DNA from: CAVRCA01 sp965218045
GTDB taxonomy: Bacteria > Pseudomonadota > Alphaproteobacteria > Acetobacterales > Acetobacteraceae
Assembly (NCBI GenBank): GCA_965218045.1
Contig: CBDCJX010000011.1
Span: 558,001 to 622,000 of the forward strand
DNA length: 64,000 nucleotides
Reading direction: 5' to 3'
A model generated the notes under the pieces. That model saw only the letters and a program-made list of their open reading frames with translations, searched no databases and had not been told where the DNA came from. The position numbers were made by a program, and so were the translations under genes. The first letter of the stretch is position 1, and each line of letters starts with the position of its first letter. Shown one piece after another: positions 49,114 to 59,461 of the stretch.

Positions 49114-49527
49114 CTATTTCGCCAGCATCTGCAGCAGCAGAATGACAACCAAGATGAAGCCGACGGCGCCGAGCACGAACGGCATCAGAGCCTGGGGAGA
49201 ACGGGACCCGCCGCCCGGCTTATCCGGCGAAACGCCTGCCGTGCCGACGCGGGACGGCAGCAACGGTATGAGCCGCGCCGCAATAACCCTGGCGTCCGAC
49301 AACGGCCAGGCACTCGATGCGCCGGCAATTGTCTGCGCCAGCCACTCGCCGGCAGTCTCCTGCGGCAAGCTCGCGAGCCGCCCGGCCTCCCGCCACGGAT
49401 CAACACCCAAGCGGGCGAGCAGTGAGATGACACTGAGCGACATGCCGCTCGGCTCCGGCCCGACCGCCGCGAACAAGAACCCGTTCAGATCGGAGTTCTG
49501 CAAGATGAAGACGTTCGATTGTTCCAT
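49114..49527 (-). CDS. Hypothetical protein with a C-terminal membrane anchor
   Basis: A 137-residue product (ATG 49527) not recognised as a named family. The N-terminal two-thirds (MEQSNVFILQNSDLNGFLFA, then SLSVISLLARLGVDPWREAG) looks like a small helical domain; the C-terminus is one transmembrane segment (MPFVLGAVGFILVVILLLQM), so it should be a tail-anchored inner-membrane protein. The last residue pattern matches an expressed protein more than an antisense frame. It is divergent from the ABC-F gene. Confidence 0.55.
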   Translation of the reverse strand: MEQSNVFILQNSDLNGFLFAAVGPEPSGMSLSVISLLARLGVDPWREAGRLASLPQETAGEWLAQTIAGASSAWPLSDARVIAARLIPLLPSRVGTAGVSPDKPGGGSRSPQALMPFVLGAVGFILVVILLLQMLAK

Positions 49528-49771
49528 GGAGCCCCGAGACGACTGAAACAAATCCTGACTATATATTGTGCCCCGTTCTGCATTGTGAAGGTCCGGCTCG
49601 GCATTGAGCACTTCGCTGAACTCTTGCGAGTGGGGTGAGAAGGCGATATCTGCCTCGTCCCAATCCCTTGCATGTCACGGCGCGCCGAGACGTTACCCTC
49701 GCCGAGACGTCGTCGTAGGAGACTTTGGAGCACCCCTTCCCCGACCGCCGCCCCGATCGTAAGTCGCTTGC

Positions 49772-51637
<1,866 letters not shown>

Positions 51638-51694
51638 CCGCGCGCGACGCTCTGGCCGCGCCGCAGACCCGAGGGCACCCTGGACGAGGCAGTC

Positions 51695-52192
51695 CTACAG
51701 GTCATCGACCTCGGTGCTCCGCGCCTGATGGTTCTGTTGCGACTGAGCGGCGAGCGCCCGCGCCATCGCGCTGAGCGCCTCCTGATGCTTCTCGTTGTCG
51801 ATTGCCGCGAAGTTGCGGGCGAGCTCGAGGCACATGCGCTGACGTGGGCTCATATCCGACGAGCTCGCCTCGGCGTTCAGCCCCTCGAAGAACCACGAGA
51901 CGGGCACGCTGAGGACTTGCGCGATCTCGTACAGACGCCCAGCGGAAATCCGGTTCAACCCACGCTCGTATTTATGGGCTTGCTGGTAGGTGACGCCGAT
52001 CATCTGCGCCAATTGCTGCTGCGACAGGCCGAGCATCACCCGCCGCTCGCGGATTCGGCTGCCGACATGGCGGTCGGCGGCGCTGGCCCGGGCGCTCGAT
52101 CGCGGCTCCGTCTCGCTCTCCAGCGCCGGTTGCTGAGGCTTCCGATCCGCTCGGGGAGAGGTTGCAGCGGAAATGTCAGTTGATCGGGACAC
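51695..52192 (-). CDS. XRE family transcriptional regulator
   Basis: A 165-residue DNA-binding protein with a helix-turn-helix domain (about residues 42-105): HVGSRIRERRVMLGLSQQQL, then AQMIGVTYQQAHKYERGLNR, and VPVSWFFEGL at the end of the domain. A short C-terminal region follows. Such proteins are common single-domain regulators in alphaproteobacteria; the target is unknown. The start is a GTG at 52192. It is 99 bases downstream of phaR on the same strand. Confidence 0.85.
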   Translation of the reverse strand: MSRSTDISAATSPRADRKPQQPALESETEPRSSARASAADRHVGSRIRERRVMLGLSQQQLAQMIGVTYQQAHKYERGLNRISAGRLYEIAQVLSVPVSWFFEGLNAEASSSDMSPRQRMCLELARNFAAIDNEKHQEALSAMARALAAQSQQNHQARSTEVDDL

Positions 52193-52291
52193 GATCGGTT
52201 GGCCTCACGTTTTGCGGGTTGCTAGCCGGAGAATACACAAGATTCGCCAGCGCTCCCGCGAAACGTTAGTCACTGCAACCTATCTCACGCA

Positions 52292-53104
52292 CTAGTGTTC
52301 ATGGGAGGGGTTATGTGGCTTGCCACCCCGCTCGCCGCTCTTCGCCGCGCCGGCGCGGCTGCCCGCCTGAGCCGCCGGTTGCGCGGCGGCCGGGCGAACG
52401 GCGGCGAGAGGACGCGCGGCCGGCTTGTCGTGGTCGGGCGGCGATGCCTGCGGCTCGTGCTGTGTCCCCACCTCGCGTGCATTTGCCTGCCGTGATCCCG
52501 CCTGTTGCGCTTCGGCCAGTTCGTGCCGCAGCGACTCGATCTCCGCCCGCAATGCCCCGATCTCCTGCGCCGTCGCATCGGGCTGAGAGTCGACGGAGTT
52601 GTCGGCCGCCTGCATCGGACGATAGATCGGATTCCACAGACTGAGCGCGCGCTCCATCATCGCCAGGTTCTGCCGGCTGACCTCCTCGATGTTGCCGAAC
52701 GGGAACATTCGTCCGACGGTCTGCTGCATCGCGTCGCGCACCTGCTTCTGCTGCTGCCCGAAGGCGGTCATCGCCTGTTCGAGGTAGCGCGGCACCAAGG
52801 TCTGCATGCTGTCGCCGTAGAACCCGATGAGCTGGCGCAAGAATCCGGTGGGCAGCATCGCCCGCCCCTTGCCCTCTTCCTCGACGATGATCTGGGTCAG
52901 CACGCCGCGGGTGATGTCATCGCCCGTCTTGGCGTCGTAGACCACGAAATCGCGGCCGAGGCGGATCATCTCGGCCAGATTGTCGAGCGTGATGTAACAG
53001 GAGCTTTCCGTGTTGTAGAGCCGTCGGTTGGCGTATTTCTTCACCACGACCGGCGACTCGGCTCGTGGCTGCCCGTCGGGCAGCTTGGCGGCAGGCTGGG
53101 ACAT
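52292..53104 (-). CDS. phaR: Polyhydroxyalkanoate synthesis regulator PhaR
   Basis: DNA- and PHB-binding repressor that controls phasin and PHA genes. The 270-residue protein (ATG 53104, AAGGGAG upstream) has the PHB accumulation regulator N-terminal domain (VVVKKYANRRLYNTESSCYI, then LDNLAEMIRLGRDFVVYDAK) and the following DNA-binding region FLRQLIGFYGDSMQ. The C-terminal third is Ala/Pro/Gln-rich. It is divergent from the PHA synthase genes, with a TTGCGCAA palindrome and tandem hairpin repeats in between. Confidence 0.92.
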   Translation of the reverse strand: MSQPAAKLPDGQPRAESPVVVKKYANRRLYNTESSCYITLDNLAEMIRLGRDFVVYDAKTGDDITRGVLTQIIVEEEGKGRAMLPTGFLRQLIGFYGDSMQTLVPRYLEQAMTAFGQQQKQVRDAMQQTVGRMFPFGNIEEVSRQNLAMMERALSLWNPIYRPMQAADNSVDSQPDATAQEIGALRAEIESLRHELAEAQQAGSRQANAREVGTQHEPQASPPDHDKPAARPLAAVRPAAAQPAAQAGSRAGAAKSGERGGKPHNPSHEH

Positions 53105-53178
53105 GGAACTCCCTTGGATGAGATGCTGTCGGTAAGATGGGGGTTTCGACGTGGCGGCGAAAGTAGAAACCACGCCCC

Positions 53179-53186
53179 TTGCGCAA
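53179..53186. promoter_or_regulatory. TTGCGCAA palindrome, candidate PhaR operator
   Basis: An 8-bp palindrome in the shared gap between phaR and the PHA synthase genes. PhaR proteins are known to bind TGC/GCA-containing palindromes and to repress their own gene, so the position is suggestive. An 8-bp match is too short to prove it. Confidence 0.25.
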
Positions 53187-53199
53187 CTAATGCGATAGA

Positions 53200-53275
53200 C
53201 CATATCGGACGCCGCTTTGGCGTCCGTCGCTTGGAGGCCATATCGGACGCCGCTTCGGCGTCCGTCGCTTGGAGG
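53200..53275 (+). repeat. Tandem 38-bp hairpin repeats before the PHA genes
   Basis: Two adjacent 38-bp units (53200-53237 and 53238-53275) are identical except for one T/C change in the loop. Each holds the inverted repeat GGACGCC...GGCGTCC (loop GCTTT or GCTTC) and ends TTGGAGG. The second copy gives the GGAGG ribosome binding site of the following gene, so the hairpins lie in its leader. They could act as an mRNA structure that limits translation or as a protein-binding site. Confidence 0.8.
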
Positions 53276-53286
53276 ATGGATGAGCG

Positions 53287-53739
53287 ATGCACGCGGGCGG
53301 CCCCTTTGGCCCGGCTCCCGGCGCCGAGCCGACCGATGCCGGAGCTGGCTCCACGGCGCTGCGGGACTGGATCACGCTTTGGCACAGCGAGTTCGCGGCC
53401 CTCGCCACCGATCGGGAGGCGCAGGAGACTTGGCGAGCGCTGCTCGCGCTGTGGGCGAACGCGGCCGGGATCTGGGCCAACGTGGGGGCCAACGTGGGGG
53501 CCAACGCGGGGCCCGGCGCGGCTTGGCCGGCGGCTTCGGGTCTCGCGCCCGCTTGGCGCGGTGACGGACCGCCTCGACGCGCCGGGCCCGCTGCGGCGGC
53601 GGGGTCCGCGACCGCTGCTGCTTCACCTGACCCTCGCGATGCTGAGATCGGGCGCCTGTCCGCCCGGGTGGCCGAGCTCGAGCAGCGTCTGGCCGGACTG
53701 GAACGCCGGCCACCAGCCAAGTCCCGGCCGCGCCGCTGA
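53287..53739 (+). CDS. Small coiled-coil protein, candidate PHA synthase partner (PhaE-like by position)
   Basis: A 150-residue product with no family I can name with confidence. It has an N-terminal helix (LRDWITLWHSEFAALATDRE), a repeated stretch ANVGANVGANAGPG coded by a 12-bp repeat, a low-complexity middle and a C-terminal coiled coil (AEIGRLSARVAELEQRLAGL). Class III PHA synthases have a separate PhaE subunit whose C-terminus is also helical, but this protein is shorter. The start is fixed at 53287 by a stop just upstream; GGAGG lies in the second hairpin repeat. Confidence 0.55.
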   Translation: MHAGGPFGPAPGAEPTDAGAGSTALRDWITLWHSEFAALATDREAQETWRALLALWANAAGIWANVGANVGANAGPGAAWPAASGLAPAWRGDGPPRRAGPAAAAGSATAAASPDPRDAEIGRLSARVAELEQRLAGLERRPPAKSRPRR

Positions 53740-54790
53740 ATGGGCGGCCTCCCCCGCCGCGCCGCCCGGGTTCGATGCCGACCTGCTGGCCGGCATCGCC
53801 GCGTATCGGAGGCATCCCTGGCAGCGCGATCTAGTCGACCCGCCTTCGGTATGGCGCGAGGGCCCGAGCCGGCTGCTCGACTACGGCGCCGATGCGAGCG
53901 AGGGGGGCGCCAAGCCGGCGATTCCGGTGCTGTTCGCGCCGAGCTTGGTCAACCGGGCACACGTGCTCGATCTCGCGCACGGCCACTCGATGCTGCGCTG
54001 GCTGGCCCAACAGGGCGTGCGACCGCTGCTGCTCGACTGGGGCTGGCCCGGCGAGGTGGAGCGACGCTTCACCATGACCGACTACGTGGCAGGGCGACTG
54101 GAGCGGGCGCTCGGGGCTGCTTGCCACGTCGCCGGCGCGCCGGTCGTGCTCGCAGGATACTGCATGGGCGGCACGCTCGCGGTCGCCGCCGCGCAACGCC
54201 GGCCCGACCTGCTGCGCGGCCTGGTGCTGCTGGCAGCACCTTGGGACTTTCATGCCGCCGACCCGCAGCTGGCGCGACAGGCGTTGTTGGCTCTGCGCGC
54301 GCTCGAACCGGCGCTCGGCTTCAATCGCACGCTGCCGGTCGACGCCATCCAGGCGATGTTCGCCCAGCTTGATCCGGGCGGCATCGCCGGCAAGTTCCGC
54401 GCCTTTGCCCGGCTCCCGACCGACAGCGATCGGGCCCGCCTGTTCGTGGCGCTGGAGGACTGGCTGAACGACGGCGTGCCGCTCGCCGCCCCGGTCGCGC
54501 GCGAATGTCTCGGCGGCTGGTATGGCGCCAACACGCCCGCCGCCGGGACATGGCGCGTCGCCGGGCTGCCGGTCGACCCGCGCGCGCTGCGTCTGCCAAC
54601 CTTCATCGTGGCACCCGCGCGCGACCGCATCGTGCCACCGGCCGCGTCGCGCCCGCTGGCCGCGCTGATCCCGGGGGCGCGCTTGCACGAACCCGGGGCG
54701 GGGCATATCGGCATGGTGGCCGGCGGCTCGGCGCCGACCGCCTTGTGGCAGCCGCTGCGCGACTGGCTGGCCGCCACCTTCCCCGCCTAG
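53639..54790 (+). CDS. PHA synthase-like alpha/beta hydrolase (PhaC-type)
   Basis: Likely polymerises hydroxyacyl-CoA to polyhydroxyalkanoate. The core begins near FDADLLAGIAAYRRHPWQRD and has PhaC features: SLVNRAHVLDLAHGHSMLRW, the active-site Cys in AGYCMGGT (codon at 54161), the catalytic Asp in APARDRIVPP and His in GAGHIGMV. Its size (about 350-380 residues) is nearer class III PhaC than class I. The start is uncertain: the first in-frame ATG is 53639, overlapping the previous gene by 101 bases, and the family similarity starts only near 53760. It sits between phaR and phaA, which supports the role. Confidence 0.72.
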   Translation: MLRSGACPPGWPSSSSVWPDWNAGHQPSPGRAAEWAASPAAPPGFDADLLAGIAAYRRHPWQRDLVDPPSVWREGPSRLLDYGADASEGGAKPAIPVLFAPSLVNRAHVLDLAHGHSMLRWLAQQGVRPLLLDWGWPGEVERRFTMTDYVAGRLERALGAACHVAGAPVVLAGYCMGGTLAVAAAQRRPDLLRGLVLLAAPWDFHAADPQLARQALLALRALEPALGFNRTLPVDAIQAMFAQLDPGGIAGKFRAFARLPTDSDRARLFVALEDWLNDGVPLAAPVARECLGGWYGANTPAAGTWRVAGLPVDPRALRLPTFIVAPARDRIVPPAASRPLAALIPGARLHEPGAGHIGMVAGGSAPTALWQPLRDWLAATFPA

Positions 54791-54850
54791 TTCTGAAGCA
54801 GTAACCTCCCCATCTCGAAAGCTGCATTGCTCCCGGAGGAGAACCTCGGA

Positions 54851-56023
54851 ATGGACGACATTGTCATCGTCGCGGCGGCCCGCACGCCGGTCGGCAGTTT
54901 CAACGGCGCGCTCGGCGGGCTGTCGGCGCACGCGCTCGGCACCGTGGCGATCCAGGCCGCGATGGAGCGGGCGAAGCTCGATCCGTCCGACGTGGACGAG
55001 GTCATCATGGGTCAGATCCTCACCGCCGGCGAGGGGCAGAACCCCGCGCGTCAGGCGGCGCGCGCGGCCGGCATCCCCGATGACAAGACCGCGTTCGCGA
55101 TCAACCAGGTCTGCGGCTCCGGCCTGCGCGCGGTCGCACTGGCGGCACAGCAGGTGCGCACCGGTGAGAGCGACATCGTGGTCGCCGGCGGCCAGGAGAG
55201 CATGAGCCAGTCGCAGCACGCCGCCTATCTGCGCTCGGGCACCAAGATGGGCGGCGTCGAGTTCATCGACACGATGCTGAAGGACGGGCTGTGGGACGCG
55301 TTCCACGGCTATCACATGGGCGTCACTGCCGAGAATGTGGCGCGCGCCTTCCAGATCACCCGCGACGAGCAGGACGCCTTTGCGGTCGCCTCGCAGCACA
55401 AGGCGTCGGCGGCGCAGAAGGCCGGACGCTTTAAGGACGAGATCGCGCCGGTCACCGTGAAGGGCCGCAAGGGCGACACGGTGGTCAGCGACGACGAGTA
55501 CATCCGCCACGACGCCGATCAGGCGACGATGGCCAAGCTGCGCCCCGCCTTCAACAAGGAGGGTACGGTGACCGCCGGCAATGCATCAGGGATCAACGAT
55601 GGTGGTGCGGCGCTGGTGGTGATGACCGCCGCCGAGGCCGCCAAGCGTGGGCTCACTCCCCTCGCCCGCATCGCGTCCTTCGCGACCGCCGGTGTCGATC
55701 CGGCGGTGATGGGCACCGGGCCGATCCCGTCCACCCGCAAGGCGCTCGCCCGCGCCGGCTGGAAGCCCGACGCGCTCGATCTGGTGGAGGCCAACGAGGC
55801 ATTCGCCGCGCAGGCGATCGCGGTGAACAAGGATCTCGGCTGGGACACCTCGAAGGTGAATGTCAACGGCGGTGCCATCGCGATCGGCCACCCGATCGGC
55901 GCGTCCGGCGCGCGGGTGCTGGTCACCTTGCTGCACGAGATGCAGAAGCGCGACGCCAAGAAGGGCTTGGCGACCTTGTGCATCGGCGGCGGCATGGGCG
56001 TTGCTATGACGCTCGAGCGGTAG
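54851..56023 (+). CDS. phaA: Acetyl-CoA acetyltransferase
   Basis: Beta-ketothiolase that joins two acetyl-CoA in the first step of PHB synthesis. The 390-residue protein has the nucleophile Cys in NQVCGSGLRAV, the His in GGAIAIGHPIGASGAR and the second Cys in LATLCIGGGMG. The ATG at 54851 follows GGAGGA. It lies 60 bases after the PhaC-like gene in the same direction. No phaB (acetoacetyl-CoA reductase) is adjacent. Confidence 0.93.
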   Translation: MDDIVIVAAARTPVGSFNGALGGLSAHALGTVAIQAAMERAKLDPSDVDEVIMGQILTAGEGQNPARQAARAAGIPDDKTAFAINQVCGSGLRAVALAAQQVRTGESDIVVAGGQESMSQSQHAAYLRSGTKMGGVEFIDTMLKDGLWDAFHGYHMGVTAENVARAFQITRDEQDAFAVASQHKASAAQKAGRFKDEIAPVTVKGRKGDTVVSDDEYIRHDADQATMAKLRPAFNKEGTVTAGNASGINDGGAALVVMTAAEAAKRGLTPLARIASFATAGVDPAVMGTGPIPSTRKALARAGWKPDALDLVEANEAFAAQAIAVNKDLGWDTSKVNVNGGAIAIGHPIGASGARVLVTLLHEMQKRDAKKGLATLCIGGGMGVAMTLER

Positions 56024-56062
56024 CGCCACCCGCCCCCGATTGCGAGCGAACAGGAGACGAGC

Positions 56063-56311
56063 ATGGCAGTGACCGACAGCTTGACGGGGCGGCTGAGTGG
56101 CTTGCAGGCGCAAATGGACGGGTTGATGCGCGAGCGGGTGTCGCCGGCGATGGCCAGCGCGGCGGACACGGCGCAAAGCGTGGCGCGCGACGCTGCCGAG
56201 GCGGTTCGTCAGCGGACCGACATGGTCTCCGACCAGGTTCGCGGGCAGCCGCTCATCGCGGTGCTGATCGCTGCTGTACTGGGCTTCGCGGTCGGACGCC
56301 TGCTGCGGTAA
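56063..56311 (+). CDS. DUF883/ElaB-YqjD-type membrane protein
   Basis: An 82-residue protein: an amphipathic helical region (GLQAQMDGLMRERVSPAM, DAAEAVRQRTDMVSDQVRG) and one C-terminal transmembrane segment (PLIAVLIAAVLGFAVGRLLR). This is the YqjD/ElaB/DUF883 layout, whose E. coli members associate with ribosomes at the inner membrane. An AGGAGA site precedes the ATG. It lies 39 bases after phaA and may be part of the same operon. Confidence 0.75.
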   Translation: MAVTDSLTGRLSGLQAQMDGLMRERVSPAMASAADTAQSVARDAAEAVRQRTDMVSDQVRGQPLIAVLIAAVLGFAVGRLLR

Positions 56312-56326
56312 GCGTGGGCTGCTGAC

Positions 56327-56908
56327 ATGATCGCCCTGCCAAAGATCCCGGTATTCATGTCGGTGACCGACTTCCTGGCCTGGTGTCCGCCGGGGGACAC
56401 TGCGTGGCAGCTTGTCGACGGAGAGCCCCGGGCGATGGCCCCGGCAAGCCGTACGCATGGCGCGCTACAGGCGGAACTCGGCAGCGCGTTGCGCAACCAC
56501 CTGGTTCAGCAAGGCAGCCGGTGCAGCGTGCTCATCGCCCCTGGCATCATCCCTCGCGTGCAGGCCACGCACAACGTTCGCATCCCGGATCTCGCGGTGT
56601 CGTGCAGCTCGTATCAAACTGAGGAAGCAGCGCTCACCGATCCGGTGCTGATCGTCGAGATCCTCTCGCCCAGCAACGCCGCCGAGACCTGGTCCAACGT
56701 GTGGACCTACACAACCATTCCGAGTGTCCGCGAGATCCTGATCCTACGCACCACGGAGATCGGCGCCGATCTGTTGCGACGACAGCCCGACGGGCTCTGG
56801 CCCGAGCAGCCGGCCGAACTCCGGTGCGGGACGCTTACACTTGAAAGCGTCGACTTCACCTGTGAGCTCCGGGCGCTCTACCGCACGACGCGGCTGGCAG
56901 CTCAGTGA
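56327..56908 (+). CDS. Uma2 family (DUF820) nuclease-fold protein
   Basis: A 193-residue protein of the Uma2/DUF820 restriction-endonuclease-like fold, with the core DTAWQLVDGEPRAMAPASRTHG, RIPDLAVSCSSY and DPVLIVEILSPSNAAE, where the Asp and Glu-x-Leu pattern is the likely metal site. Such proteins are widespread in multicopy and are thought to be nucleases; the target is unknown. Its 3' end overlaps the convergent tcuB gene by seven bases. Confidence 0.82.
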   Translation: MIALPKIPVFMSVTDFLAWCPPGDTAWQLVDGEPRAMAPASRTHGALQAELGSALRNHLVQQGSRCSVLIAPGIIPRVQATHNVRIPDLAVSCSSYQTEEAALTDPVLIVEILSPSNAAETWSNVWTYTTIPSVREILILRTTEIGADLLRRQPDGLWPEQPAELRCGTLTLESVDFTCELRALYRTTRLAAQ

Positions 56909-58023
56909 ACCGCGTCGGCGGTGAGCCGTCGCTCGGCGGCATTGCGCAGCAGAGCCGCCGAGCGATACACGCCATGCACCATCTTGCTGTAAGGCAGCAC
57001 CAGGAATAGCGCCAAGACGAAGCCTAGATGCACCGCCAATGCGACGCCCATCGCCCCGGTGGAGCGCAGCGCCAGCAGCAGCAGGCCAGTGAGGGAGACC
57101 AACGCCAGCAGCATCAGCAGCGCCACATCGGCGCCGAGCAGCCGACGCGCGGCGGGCACGGGATCGGCGATCAGTTTCATCGCGAACAGTCCCACGGTGC
57201 CAATCAGCAGCAGCACCCCGCCCCCCGTGCCGAGCATCACCGGCGCGCTCAGCCAGCCATACGGCGCCGGCCAGTCGAAGAAGGTGTGATACACGAAGCC
57301 CGTCGAGGTCGCCGCGAAGCAGAGCAGGAAACCGTAGAACATCGCGTGATGCAGCCAGCGCCGCGTCATCGAGAAACGCTCGTCGCGATCGTTGCAGCCG
57401 TGCCCGCCGCCGCCGAGATTGCGCAGGCTCAGCACGTCCCATAGCGCGCGCGGGACCGCACCGACGCCAATCCGCGCCGTCCCCGCGTCGCGCCAGAAAT
57501 TCCGCGCGCCCATCGCCAACGCCACCAACGCGAAGCCGAACGTGGCGATGCCCAGCACCTGCATGACCCATAGCGGGATCACGGCATAGAACGAGCCGGG
57601 CTGCACCCCGTGCGCCGAGTACAGCGCGTCGGTCGCACCGAGTGCCGTGGTGAGCACCAGCACGAAAGCCAGCGACAGCGCCGCCACCAGCGAGACGATC
57701 ACGCCGTTGCGCTCGAACAGCCGTGCCAGCGGTGCCGGCCAAGCATACGCCGCGTAGCTCTCCGCCCGGACCAGCGCGAAGGCGCGTGGCACGTTGACGC
57801 CGAACTCGTGCGGCGGCGCGTATTGGCAGGCGTAGAAGCACCCCATGCAGTTGTGGCAGAGATTGGCGAGGTAGTTGAGATCGCCGACCGGAAAGTCGCG
57901 CCGCCGCTCCATCGCCGGAAACACCGCGCAGAAACCCTCGCAGTAGCGACAGCCATTGCAGATCTCCATGTAGCGACGCGCATCGGTCATCGCGTCGGAC
58001 GGAGCCGCATCAGTTGCGGACAT
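56902..58023 (-). CDS. tcuB: Tricarballylate utilization protein TcuB (iron-sulfur/heme membrane protein)
   Basis: A 373-residue membrane protein that passes electrons from TcuA to the quinone pool. The N-terminal domain has two Cys clusters, CNGCRYCEGFC and CHNCMGCFYACQ, for iron-sulfur centres; the rest has several membrane helices with possible heme-binding His (LHHAMFYGF). It overlaps tcuA by 14 bases. The transporter TcuC and regulator TcuR are not adjacent, so tricarballylate is probable but not certain as substrate. Confidence 0.85.
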   Translation of the reverse strand: MSATDAAPSDAMTDARRYMEICNGCRYCEGFCAVFPAMERRRDFPVGDLNYLANLCHNCMGCFYACQYAPPHEFGVNVPRAFALVRAESYAAYAWPAPLARLFERNGVIVSLVAALSLAFVLVLTTALGATDALYSAHGVQPGSFYAVIPLWVMQVLGIATFGFALVALAMGARNFWRDAGTARIGVGAVPRALWDVLSLRNLGGGGHGCNDRDERFSMTRRWLHHAMFYGFLLCFAATSTGFVYHTFFDWPAPYGWLSAPVMLGTGGGVLLLIGTVGLFAMKLIADPVPAARRLLGADVALLMLLALVSLTGLLLLALRSTGAMGVALAVHLGFVLALFLVLPYSKMVHGVYRSAALLRNAAERRLTADAVH

Positions 58024-59407
58024 GGCGCACTGCCTCCTCGCCGGCGATGCGGCCGAACACCGTGCCGATCGTCATGCCGAACCCGGCCAGATAGCCGCGT
58101 CCCAGAATATTGCCCGCCATGATCTCGCCAGAGGCGAACAGGTTGCCGGCCGGCCTTCCGTCGTCCATCAACACCCGCGCCCGCTCGTCCACGCGCACGC
58201 CGAGATAGGTGAAGGTGATACCGGGTCGCAGCGGGTAGCCATAATAGGGCGGCGTGTCGATCGGGCGCGCCCAATGCGTCTTGGCCGGCGTCAGTCCCTC
58301 GGTGCGGCAATCATCGAGCGTGGCGTTGTCGAACGTGCCGGGCTGCACGGCGGCATTGTAGGCCGCCACGGTCGCCGCCGCCTTCGCCGGATCGAGGCCG
58401 AGGCCGGCGGCGACCTCCTCCACCGTGTCGGCCTTGATGGCGGGATAGATCGACGGCATGAACAGGCGAACCGATTTCTCGTCGAAGATCGAATAGGCGA
58501 TCTGGCCTGGCTGCTGCGCGATCAGCCGGCCCCAGATCGCGTAGCGTTTCGGCCAGAAATCCTCGCCCTCGTCGTAGAAACGCGCGCCGTCGCGGTTGAG
58601 CACGATGCTGTACGGCACGCTGTCGAGCCGCGTGGCGATGCCGCCGTCGAACTTGGGCGCCCGCGCATCGAGTGCCACGGCGTGGCACTGTGTCGGATCG
58701 CCGACCGTGCCGACGCCCTGCGCCAGCAGATTTTTCAACACCCGCCCTCGGTTATACAGCGTGCCGCGAATCACGAAATTATCCACCGCGTCGCCCCAAT
58801 ACTCGCGCATCCAGTCGAGATTGGCCTGAAACCCGCCGGCGCTAGCGACCACGCAGCGCGCACGCGCCGTCTCGGGATAGCCGTTCTTGGTCAACGAGGC
58901 GGAGCGGACGAAGCCGTCCTCCATGTGCAGCGCGGTCACTTCGGTGTCGTAGAGGATCTCGACGCCGAGCCGTTCGGCGGTGAGATAATACGCGTTCACC
59001 AGCGCCTTGCCGCCACCAAGAAAAAACGCGTTAGTGCGCGACAGGCTCAAGGTTCCGGTCAGCGACGGCTGGAAGCGCACGCCGCACGTGTGCATGAACT
59101 CGAACACGCCGGAGGAGGCGCGGATTGTCATACGGGCGAGCTGCTCGTCGGTGTTGCCGCCGGTGACACGCAGCAGGTCGTCCCAGTACTCGTCCTCCAG
59201 ATAGGCGTCGGTCAGCACCGAGGTCGGCTTGACATGCATCGCGCGCAGATTGCGCGTGTGGCGACTGTTGCCGCCCCGGAACGCGCGCGGCGCGTGCTCG
59301 CACAGCAGCACCGAGCAGCCGGCCTGTCGCGCGGTGATGGCGGCGCACAACGCCGCATTGCCGCCGCCCACCACCAAGACGTCGTAGTCGCGCGTCAGAT
59401 CGACCAT
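58010..59407 (-). CDS. tcuA: FAD-dependent tricarballylate dehydrogenase TcuA
   Basis: A 465-residue flavoprotein of the fumarate reductase/succinate dehydrogenase family. It has the FAD motif VLVVGGGNAALCAAITARQA and the C-terminal segment ASGEIMAGNILGRGYLAGFG. TcuA oxidises tricarballylate to cis-aconitate. The ATG is at 59407, and it is the first gene of the tcuAB pair. Confidence 0.87.
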   Translation of the reverse strand: MVDLTRDYDVLVVGGGNAALCAAITARQAGCSVLLCEHAPRAFRGGNSRHTRNLRAMHVKPTSVLTDAYLEDEYWDDLLRVTGGNTDEQLARMTIRASSGVFEFMHTCGVRFQPSLTGTLSLSRTNAFFLGGGKALVNAYYLTAERLGVEILYDTEVTALHMEDGFVRSASLTKNGYPETARARCVVASAGGFQANLDWMREYWGDAVDNFVIRGTLYNRGRVLKNLLAQGVGTVGDPTQCHAVALDARAPKFDGGIATRLDSVPYSIVLNRDGARFYDEGEDFWPKRYAIWGRLIAQQPGQIAYSIFDEKSVRLFMPSIYPAIKADTVEEVAAGLGLDPAKAAATVAAYNAAVQPGTFDNATLDDCRTEGLTPAKTHWARPIDTPPYYGYPLRPGITFTYLGVRVDERARVLMDDGRPAGNLFASGEIMAGNILGRGYLAGFGMTIGTVFGRIAGEEAVRHVRN

Positions 59408-59461
59408 GCCCCGCGTATATCGGTCACGCCCGATCCAGACAACCGAGGGCGGCCCGGCAAC

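Noticed and set aside
53740..54372. Open frame starting ATG just after the small coiled-coil gene, in the PHA region.
   Set aside because: It is out of frame with the PhaC-like protein that carries the catalytic motifs; its translation has no family similarity.
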